Source: CAZUYC01 sp964624475 (GTDB lineage: Bacteria; Myxococcota_A; UBA9160; SMWR01). Taken from it: a stretch of 64,000 nucleotides of DNA. The translations under genes and the position numbers were made by a program. The DNA lies in NCBI GenBank assembly GCA_964624475.1, contig CAZUYC010000042.1, positions 62,001 through 126,000 of the forward strand. The letters are read 5' to 3'. A model generated the notes under the pieces. It worked only from the letters and a program-made list of their open reading frames with translations, did no database searches and was not told where the DNA came from. Positions 58,053-64,000 of this stretch are shown piece after piece; positions within the stretch are counted from its first letter, which is position 1, and each line of letters begins with the position of its first letter.

Positions 58053-58847
58053 GGGGCCTCGCGAGCCTCCCTCGAGCGCCGCGCGCCGGCGGATCGCGGC
58101 CATGCCCTCGCCTCGCGGCGCATCCTCGGCATGCGCGTCGATGCCACCAGCTACGCGGAGACCGCCGACGCGGTGATCGAGCGCGCGGAGGCCCGCGCGG
58201 GCGGCATGGTCTGCGTCGCGACCGCCCACATGGTGATCGAGTGCGTCGACGATCCGGCCCTGCGCCGCGCCGTGAACTCGGCCGACCGCGTGACGCCGGA
58301 CGGCATGTCGCTGGTCTTCGCGCTGCGCGCCCTGGGCGTCGGCTCCGCCACGCGCGTCTACGGGCCGTCGCTGCTCCCGATCCTCTGCGCGCGGGCCGAG
58401 GCGTGCGGCATCCCGGTCGGCCTCTACGGCGGGAGGCCGGAGGTGCTCCGCGCGCTCGTGGCCGAGCTCCGGCGCCGCTTCCCGCGCCTGCGCGTTCCCT
58501 TTACGTCGAGCCCCCCCTTCCGCGCGCTCGACGCGGCGGAGGACGCCGCCGTGTGCGAGGCGATCCGGGCCTCGGGCGCGCGGATCCTCTTCGTGGGGCT
58601 CGGCTGTCCCAAGCAGGAGCGCTGGATGGCGGCGCGGCGCGAATCACTCCCCTGCGTGCTGGTGGGCGTCGGCGCGGCCTTCGACTTCCTCGCGGGCGCG
58701 AAGCCGCAGGCGCCGGCCTGGATGCAGGGCGTCGGGCTCGAGTGGCTCTTCCGGCTCGCAGCGGAGCCGCGCCGGCTCTGGCGCCGCTACCTCGTCGGCA
58801 ACGCGCGCTTCCTCTATCGCTTCCTGCTGCGCGGGAACCCGGGCTGA
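58002..58847 (+). CDS. WecG/TagA/CpsF-family glycosyltransferase
   Basis: This protein has up to 281 residues and adds a sugar to a lipid-linked intermediate in polysaccharide synthesis. The family core starts at RRILGMRVDATSYAETADAV and includes CVATAHMVIECVDDPALRRA, NSADRVTPDGMSLVFALRAL, GLYGGRPEVLRALVAELR, RILFVGLGCPKQERWMAARR and GVGAAFDFLAGAKPQAPAWM. ATG 58002 lies inside the conserved leader and adds about 41 non-family residues; the next in-frame ATG, 58131, is already within the domain, so the real start is unclear. It shares a TGATG overlap with the next gene. Confidence 0.9.
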   Translation: MAGAQLIAEAGGNAPESGASRASLERRAPADRGHALASRRILGMRVDATSYAETADAVIERAEARAGGMVCVATAHMVIECVDDPALRRAVNSADRVTPDGMSLVFALRALGVGSATRVYGPSLLPILCARAEACGIPVGLYGGRPEVLRALVAELRRRFPRLRVPFTSSPPFRALDAAEDAAVCEAIRASGARILFVGLGCPKQERWMAARRESLPCVLVGVGAAFDFLAGAKPQAPAWMQGVGLEWLFRLAAEPRRLWRRYLVGNARFLYRFLLRGNPG

Positions 58848-59827
58848 TGGCCTACCGCGCACGCGTCGTCGTGACCGGGGCGGGGGGCTTCATCGGCCAC
58901 CACCTCGTGCGCTCGCTCGTCGAGCGCGGCTACTGGGTGCGCGGCGTCGACCTCGTCCCCCCGCGCTTCGAGCGCACGCGCGCGCACGCCTTCGAGCTTC
59001 TCGACCTCCGGCGCTTTAGCGACTGCCTCCAGGCGATGCGCGGCATGGACGAGGCCTACCACCTCGCGGCCAACATGGGCGGGATCGGCTTCATCGAGAC
59101 CCACAAGGCCGAGATCGTGCGCGACAACACCCTGATCGACACCCACACGCTCGAGGCGGCGCGCGTGAACGGCGTCGAGCGCCTGCTCTTCACCTCGTCG
59201 GCCTGCGTCTACCCGCGGCTCCTCCAGGACTCGCCCGACGCGGCTCCACTGCGCGAGGAGCAGGCCTATCCGGCCGACGCCGAGGACGGCTACGGCTGGG
59301 AGAAGCTCATGGCGGAGCGCCTGTGCCGGCACTACCGCGAGGACCTCGGCCTCGACACGCGCGTCGTGCGCTTCCACAACATCTTCGGCCCGCTCGGCAC
59401 CTTCGAGGGGGGGCGCGAGAAGTCGCCCGCCGCCCTCTGCCGCAAGATCGCCCTCGCGCAGGAGAACGACGAGATCGAGGTCTGGGGCGACGGGCGCCAG
59501 ACGCGCTCGTACTGCTACGTGGACGACTGCGTCGAGGGCCTGCACCGCCTGATGCGCTCGGGCTGCGCCGAGCCGCTGAACCTCGGCCAGGACCGGCTGC
59601 TCTCGATCGACGAGCTCGTCGATCTCGTCGCCGAGGTCGCGGGCAAGCAGCTGAAGAAGCGCTACGACACCTCGCGGCCGCAGGGCGTGCGCGGCCGCAA
59701 CAGCGACAACACGCGCCTGCGTCAGGTCCTGGGCTGGGTGCCCCAGGTGAGCCTCGAGCGCGGCCTCGAGCTCACCTACGCCTGGATCCACGAGCAGCTG
59801 CGCTCCCAGGGGCGGATCCCGGCATGA
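58847..59827 (+). CDS. NAD-dependent sugar epimerase (GDP-mannose 3,5-epimerase-like)
   Basis: This 326-residue extended SDR has RVVVTGAGGFIGHHLVRSLV, YHLAANMGGIGFIETHKAEI, LLFTSSACVYPRL (with the cysteine used as acid/base in GDP-mannose 3,5-epimerase), DGYGWEKLMAERLCRHYRED (YxxxK) and RFHNIFGPLGTFEGGREKSP. It should make an activated sugar for the exopolysaccharide. ATG 58847 overlaps the glycosyltransferase stop by one base. Confidence 0.9.
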   Translation: MAYRARVVVTGAGGFIGHHLVRSLVERGYWVRGVDLVPPRFERTRAHAFELLDLRRFSDCLQAMRGMDEAYHLAANMGGIGFIETHKAEIVRDNTLIDTHTLEAARVNGVERLLFTSSACVYPRLLQDSPDAAPLREEQAYPADAEDGYGWEKLMAERLCRHYREDLGLDTRVVRFHNIFGPLGTFEGGREKSPAALCRKIALAQENDEIEVWGDGRQTRSYCYVDDCVEGLHRLMRSGCAEPLNLGQDRLLSIDELVDLVAEVAGKQLKKRYDTSRPQGVRGRNSDNTRLRQVLGWVPQVSLERGLELTYAWIHEQLRSQGRIPA

Positions 59828-59872
59828 GGCGGGCGCGCTCTGCTCCCGCGCCGCGGGGCGGGTGAGGCCGGC

Positions 59873-61780
59873 GTGGGCGGGATCGCCGGCTACCTCTCGC
59901 CGCAGCGCCCCGTCGAGACGCTCGCGCGTCTCGCGGCGATGCTGCGCGAGATCCTTCCGCGCGGGCCCGACGACGCGCGCCTGGTCGCGATCGACCGCCG
60001 CCGCGGGCCGCGCCTCGAGCTCGCGCGCGGCGCGGCGGACGAGGCGCTCTTCGCGCCCTGCCCGCACGAGGTCGGTCTCGCGCACTGCGGCCGGACGATC
60101 GCCGCGGCGAGCGACGCCGGGTCGCAGCCGCTCTGGAACGACTCCCGCAGCCTGGCGCTCGTCTGCGACGGCGAGGTCTACAACCACCCGGAGCTCCGCG
60201 CCGAGCTCGAGAAGCAGGGGCACCACTTCCGGTCGGGCGCGGACGCGGAGCTCCTGCTGCGCGCCTTCGAGGAGTGGGACCTCGAGGCCTTCCCGCGCCT
60301 GAACGGCGCCTTCGCGCTCGCGCTCTACGACCTGCGCCGGCGGCGGCTCGTGCTCGCGCGCGACCGCATCGGGCAGCGCCCGCTCTACCTCGGCGTCGTG
60401 GGCGGCGCCCTCTACTTCGCCTCGGAGATCCGCGCGATCCTCGCCGTCGCGGGCGCGGAGGCCTTTCCGCTGGACGAGGCGGCCGTGCGCGACTTCGTCC
60501 TGCACGGCTCCCGCGGCCAGGGCGGCGGGACCTTCCATGCCGGGATCCGCAGCCTCGCGGCCGCCTCGACCGCCGAGGTCGGCGACGACCTCGGCGTGCG
60601 CCCCGCCCGCTACTGGCGGCTCCCGGAGCGGAGGCTCGAGGAGCGCGAGATCGACCTGCGCGAGGCCTGCGAGGTGCTGCGCGAGGTCCTCGCCGACGCC
60701 GTCCGCCTGCGCCTGCGCGCGCCGGCGCCGGTCGCGATGGAGCTCTCGGGCGGGCTCGGCTCCGCGGCGCTCGTGGCGCTGCGCGCGGCCTCCGACGAGG
60801 GCGCCCGCTTCCCAGCCTACACGATCAAGTGCCGCGACCCCGAGGCCGACGAGGAGCCGCTCGCGCGCCTCGTCGCCGCGCGCTGGCCGCGCTGCGTCGA
60901 CCTGCGCGCGGTCCGCGCGGCCCCGCTCGACCTCTGGGAGCGCATCGGCGCCTTCGCCCGGCTCGCGGGCGAGCCGCTCGACGCTCCGCACCTGCTGGCG
61001 ATCCACGACCTGCGCCGCCGCATCTGCGCCGACGGCTGCGCGGTCGCGATCGTCGGCTCGGGCGGCGACGAGCTGCTCGCGGGCGATCCGCGCGAGTACG
61101 CGGTGCCCTTCCTCGCCTCGCTCCTGCGCACGGGGACCCCGATCGAGATCGCGCGCGAGCTCACCGCCGCCACGGGCGCGCAGAGGCTCGCCCTCGCCCG
61201 CCGTCTCCTGCTCGGGAGGGCGGGGCCGCCGCCCGCGCACCCGGAGCTCGCCGCCCTCGTGACGACACAGGGTCTGCAGGACGGGCGCCCGCCGCGAGAC
61301 TTCGAGGCTCTCCTGCGCGCGAACCGGGGCGCGTGGAAGACGGAGCGCCGGCTCTGCCGCGAGGACCCCGCGCGCCAGGGGACCCCGCTCGAGCTGCGCG
61401 CCCCCTTCCTCGACTACCGCGTCGCGGAGCTCGCCTTCCAGCTTCCGGCGACCTACCTGATCCGCCGCGGCTTCGCGAAGTACGCGCTGCGGCGCGCGCT
61501 CGAGCCGCTGCTCCCGCTGCCGATCGTGTGGCGGCGCGAGCCCGCGCGGCGCGGCTTCGCGTGGCAGCGCTGGCTCGCGGCCGCGAAGCCCTGGATCCTC
61601 GCCAACGCCGCGGGCTCGAGCCTCGCCTGCGTGCACGCCGCCGGCCTCGCCTCCCGCTACGACGCGCTCGCCGCCGCGGACCCCCGGGGCCTCTGGCGCC
61701 TCGCGAGCGTGCTCCTCTGGCACCGCGGCTGCAACGAGGACCGCCCGCTCGCGCCGCCCGTGGCGGCCGTCCACCCATGA
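59873..61780 (+). CDS. Asparagine synthase-like protein with degenerate active sites
   Basis: This 635-residue protein has the AsnB two-domain layout: an N-terminal glutaminase-like domain (1 to about 200) and a synthetase domain. Key residues are changed. The N-terminus is MGGIAGYLS where the family has Met-Cys-Gly-Ile, so the nucleophile Cys is Gly. The usual glutamine-site NGE is DGEVYN. The ATP-pyrophosphatase loop SGGxDS is SGGLGSA (near residue 292). IVGSGGDELLAGDPREYA and the C-terminal RAPFLDYRVAELAFQLP are conserved. It starts at GTG 59873. Such genes are common in exosortase-linked polysaccharide clusters. It may be catalytically inactive or have a new role. Confidence 0.88.
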   Translation: MGGIAGYLSPQRPVETLARLAAMLREILPRGPDDARLVAIDRRRGPRLELARGAADEALFAPCPHEVGLAHCGRTIAAASDAGSQPLWNDSRSLALVCDGEVYNHPELRAELEKQGHHFRSGADAELLLRAFEEWDLEAFPRLNGAFALALYDLRRRRLVLARDRIGQRPLYLGVVGGALYFASEIRAILAVAGAEAFPLDEAAVRDFVLHGSRGQGGGTFHAGIRSLAAASTAEVGDDLGVRPARYWRLPERRLEEREIDLREACEVLREVLADAVRLRLRAPAPVAMELSGGLGSAALVALRAASDEGARFPAYTIKCRDPEADEEPLARLVAARWPRCVDLRAVRAAPLDLWERIGAFARLAGEPLDAPHLLAIHDLRRRICADGCAVAIVGSGGDELLAGDPREYAVPFLASLLRTGTPIEIARELTAATGAQRLALARRLLLGRAGPPPAHPELAALVTTQGLQDGRPPRDFEALLRANRGAWKTERRLCREDPARQGTPLELRAPFLDYRVAELAFQLPATYLIRRGFAKYALRRALEPLLPLPIVWRREPARRGFAWQRWLAAAKPWILANAAGSSLACVHAAGLASRYDALAAADPRGLWRLASVLLWHRGCNEDRPLAPPVAAVHP

Positions 61781-61821
61781 GACGCCCCGGCCCAGCCGAG
61801 CGCGCCGCGGCAGCCCCCCGG

Positions 61822-61908
61822 CTCAACCCGAGGTCCCGCCGCGCCGATGAGGCGGGCATGCGGGGCGCGCAGCCGAAGCCGGATCTGCTCGGAAACACTC
61901 TCGAATCC
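61822..61908 (+). promoter_or_regulatory. Conserved leader element, copy B (flippase gene)
   Basis: CTCAACC (61822), GCGCCGAT (61841), GGCGCGCAGC (61864), GGAAAC (61891) and CGAATCC (61902) match copy A at 57964-58052. Arms CCCGCC and GGCGGG flank GCGCCGATGA and could form a hairpin. The element ends five bases before the flippase ATG. It also contains a 19-codon frame (ATG 61858) whose TGA overlaps the flippase start. Confidence 0.6.
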
Positions 61909-61913
61909 CCGGC

Positions 61914-63464
61914 ATGAGAGACGAGAAACCCCGGCCCGGCGGCGGTGATTCCCTCTCCACCGATCATCTGGTGGATGGTCTCAAGGCGCGCTCGCTCCGC
62001 GGCGGCGCGATCACGCTGGCGGCGCAAGGGGCGAAGTACGGCGTCGACGTGGTGGCTGTGGCCGTGCTGGCGCGCCTGCTCACACCCGAGGACTACGGCC
62101 TCGTGGCGATGGTGGCGGCCGTGCTCGGCTTCCTCGCCGCCTTCAAGGACGCAGGTCTCTCGATGGCGACCGTCCAGAGCGAGCGGGTCAGCCACGAGCA
62201 GGTGAGTGCGCTCTTCTGGCTGAACGTGGCGCTCAGTCTGGTGCTGGTCGCCGCCGTCGCGGCCTCGAGCCGCGGCGTGGCCTGGTTCTACGGCGACGAC
62301 CGGCTCGTCGGGATCAGCCTCGCCCTGGGCGGGAGCTTCTTCTTCGCAGGCCTCACGGTCCAGCACGCGGCCCTCCTGCGGCGACAGATGCGCTTCCGCG
62401 AACTGGCCTGGGTAGAGGTCGGCGCGCACGTGGTGGGCACGGCGGCCGCCGTCGCCGCGGCGCTGCAGGGCTTTGGCTACTGGGCCCTCGTCCTCCGCGG
62501 CCTCGCCACCCCCTGCTCGCTGATGCTGGCGGTCTGGGTGGCGACGCCGTGGCGCCCGGCTCCGCCGTGGCGCGCAGGAGGCGCCCGGAGCCTGGTGCGC
62601 TTCGGCGGCTATCTGGTGGGCTTCCGGGTCATGAACTACGTGGGCCGCAACCTCGACAACGTGCTCGTGGGCCGCTTCCTCGGCGGGTCGGCGCTCGGTC
62701 TCTACTCGAAGGCGTACGCCCTCTTGATGCTGCCCCTGCGCATGGTGAACGATCCCATCTCGGACGTCGCGGTTCCCGCCCTGTCCCGGCTGCAGGGCGA
62801 TCCCGAGCGGATGCGCTCCTACTACTACAAGGCGCTCGGCCTGGTGGTGACGCTCTCGATGCCGGTGGTCGGCTGGGTGGCGGCGGTCGCGGACAGCTTC
62901 GTGCTCACGCTGCTGGGTGAGCAGTGGGTCGCCGCCGTCGACATCTTCCGCATCCTCACGATCCCCGCCTTCATCGGGACCTTCAACGTGGCGACGGGCT
63001 GGGTGTTCGTCTCGCTCGGCGACGTGCGCCGGCAGCTCGCATCCGGAGTCGTCAACACCGCGCTCGGCGCGCTGGCGATCGCCGTGGGCCTGCGCTGGGG
63101 GATCGAGGGTGTCGCCTGGGGCCTCGTCGTGAGTGCCCTCGTCCGAAGGCTTCCCACCATCGCGAATTGCTACCGCGGCACGCCCTTCACGCTGCGGGGG
63201 CTAGGCCAGGTGCTGTGGCGCCCGGCCGCCGCCTCGGCGCTCGCCGGCCTCCTGACCTTCGGCGTGCACGGCTGGCTGGCGCCGGGCGCGGGGCCGCCGC
63301 TGGCGCTGCTGGCGAGCCTGCCCGTCTTCGGCGCCGCGTACCTGGCCGCCTTCGCACTGCTTCCCGGCGGGCCGGCCCTCCTGGCCGAGCTGCTCGGGCA
63401 CCTCCGGATCCTGAGCGGCCGAGCTCCACAGGAGCTCCGGCCCCCCGCGGAGGCGCTCGGATGA
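61914..63464 (+). CDS. Oligosaccharide flippase (Wzx/MOP superfamily)
   Basis: This 516-residue protein has about 12-14 membrane helices and belongs to the polysaccharide transporter family that flips lipid-linked repeat units. LKARSLRGGAITLAAQGAKY, LARLLTPEDYGLVAMVAAVL, FKDAGLSMATVQSERVSHEQ and GRFLGGSALGLYSKAYALLM are typical of the WzxC-like group. ATG 61914 is preceded by the conserved leader and overlaps the stop of its 19-codon frame. It belongs to the exopolysaccharide operon. Confidence 0.93.
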   Translation: MRDEKPRPGGGDSLSTDHLVDGLKARSLRGGAITLAAQGAKYGVDVVAVAVLARLLTPEDYGLVAMVAAVLGFLAAFKDAGLSMATVQSERVSHEQVSALFWLNVALSLVLVAAVAASSRGVAWFYGDDRLVGISLALGGSFFFAGLTVQHAALLRRQMRFRELAWVEVGAHVVGTAAAVAAALQGFGYWALVLRGLATPCSLMLAVWVATPWRPAPPWRAGGARSLVRFGGYLVGFRVMNYVGRNLDNVLVGRFLGGSALGLYSKAYALLMLPLRMVNDPISDVAVPALSRLQGDPERMRSYYYKALGLVVTLSMPVVGWVAAVADSFVLTLLGEQWVAAVDIFRILTIPAFIGTFNVATGWVFVSLGDVRRQLASGVVNTALGALAIAVGLRWGIEGVAWGLVVSALVRRLPTIANCYRGTPFTLRGLGQVLWRPAAASALAGLLTFGVHGWLAPGAGPPLALLASLPVFGAAYLAAFALLPGGPALLAELLGHLRILSGRAPQELRPPAEALG

Positions 63465-63510
63465 GCAAGGCCGCGGAGCAAGGCCGCGGAGCGTGGGCCC
63501 CCGCGATGAG

Positions 63511-63550
63511 CGGCCGCGCAGCGAGCCGCAGGCGAGCGAAGTGCGGGCCC
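63511..63550 (+). repeat. Dispersed GC-rich repeat, copy 5, flanked by a direct duplication
   Basis: CCGCGCAGCGAGCCGCAG then GCGAGCGAAGTGCGGG matches copies elsewhere. It lies between two copies of GGGCCCCCGC-R-ATGAGCGG (63495-63513 and 63545-63563), so the start-codon region of the next gene is duplicated 50 bases upstream. Confidence 0.55.
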
Positions 63551-63555
63551 CCGCA

Positions 63556-64000
63556 ATGAGCGGGCAGGCGGTCGCCATCATCCCGGTCCGCGGCGGCTCC
63601 GTCGGGATTCCGCGGAAGAACGCTCGCCTGATGCGGGGCAGGCCGCTCGTGGCCTACGCCATCGAGGCGGCGCGGCGCAGCCGAGAGATCGACGCCGTCT
63701 TCGTGTCGACCGAGGACCCCGAGCTGGCCGAGATCGCGCGGCGCTTCGGAGCCGAGGTCGTGGAGCGCGCGGCCGAGCTGGCCGGTCCCGCGACGACCCT
63801 CGACGAGGTCGTCGTGGACGCGGTGGCAAGGCTCGAGGCGCAGGGCCGCCGCTTCGATTGCGTCGTGACGCTCCAGGCCACCTCGCCCCTGGTGCGCCCC
63901 GCGACCATCGATCGCGCCGTGCGCCAGTGCCGGGAGCAAGGCCACGACACCGTGCTGACGGTCGTGAACGCGCCGCACCTCGCCTGGGGATGCGACGCCG
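63556..64000 (+). CDS. CMP-sugar (acylneuraminate) cytidylyltransferase, 3' end outside window
   Basis: The visible 148 residues match the CMP-N-acetylneuraminate synthetase family: AVAIIPVRGGSVGIPRKNAR (nucleotide-binding loop), RPLVAYAIEAARRSREIDAV, VFVSTEDPELAEIARRFGAE and VVTLQATSPLVRPATIDRAV. It should activate a nonulosonic or related acid sugar with CTP, which suggests an acidic sugar in the exopolysaccharide. ATG 63556 lies in the duplicated GGGCCCCCGCAATGAGCGG segment; the copy at 63506 is out of productive frame. Confidence 0.9.
   Translation, partial: MSGQAVAIIPVRGGSVGIPRKNARLMRGRPLVAYAIEAARRSREIDAVFVSTEDPELAEIARRFGAEVVERAAELAGPATTLDEVVVDAVARLEAQGRRFDCVVTLQATSPLVRPATIDRAVRQCREQGHDTVLTVVNAPHLAWGCDA

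Overview
The window is a contiguous, very GC-rich (roughly 70 percent or more by eye) bacterial chromosome segment with tightly packed genes, many GTG starts and several 1- or 4-base start/stop overlaps. It carries acyl-CoA dehydrogenase and fused phosphotransferase genes, large lipoproteins, an AddAB-type nuclease/helicase, a PEP-CTERM tail and an exopolysaccharide locus. This suits a deltaproteobacterial lineage in the broad sense (Myxococcota, Desulfobacterota or Binatota-like). No rRNA or tRNA was seen, so the taxonomy is inference.

Layout. 1-5.3 kb: tail-specific protease (runs off the left edge), VTT membrane protein, S-adenosylhomocysteine hydrolase behind a perfect palindrome, ApaG and a luciferase-like oxidoreductase. 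5.3-10.6 kb: a short-chain dehydrogenase relic beside an OmpA-type lipoprotein, then a compact operon of glutamine amidotransferase, atypical ketol-acid reductoisomerase homologue, DCC redox protein and a large membrane spermidine-synthase-like protein. 10.6-13.3 kb: a minus-strand operon (amidotransferase, PlsC acyltransferase, small protein, AIR-synthase-like protein). 13.3-19 kb: epimerase, aminotransferase, SPFH protein, acyl-CoA dehydrogenase and a two-domain phosphotransferase. 19-31.6 kb: cyclophilin, DUF362 protein, a translationally coupled M1 aminopeptidase and YfhO-type protein, APC permease, epimerase plus class III aminotransferase, bacterioferritin and its ferredoxin. 31.7-38.7 kb: AddB/AddA-like recombination nuclease. 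38.8-44.5 kb: Hsp33, a sulfatase-fold/TPR lipoprotein, a short-chain dehydrogenase and asparaginyl-tRNA synthetase.

44.5-46.7 kb is different in character. It is a decayed mobile region with a truncated glutathione S-transferase, two non-collinear IS110-family transposase relics, a frameshifted gene, a DUF433/DUF5615 toxin-antitoxin pair and several integron attC-like sites. I read it as the remnant of a gene-cassette array without a visible integrase. A small membrane protein and a DUF167 protein follow.

47.6-57.9 kb: aldehyde dehydrogenase, PHP-type metallohydrolase lipoprotein, a membrane-anchored protein followed by a 42-residue PEP-CTERM tail, enoyl-CoA hydratase, EamA transporter, and a coupled lipoprotein/alkaline-phosphatase-fold pair. 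58-64 kb: an exopolysaccharide operon (WecG-type glycosyltransferase, sugar epimerase, asparagine-synthase-like protein with lost catalytic residues, flippase, CMP-sugar synthetase running off the right edge). A homologous 5' leader of about 90 bases occurs before both the glycosyltransferase and the flippase.

Two near-identical palindromic elements (109 and 111 bp, perfect 38-40 bp arms) sit between genes at 19.4 and 38.7 kb. A second family of short GC-rich repeats occurs at four loci.
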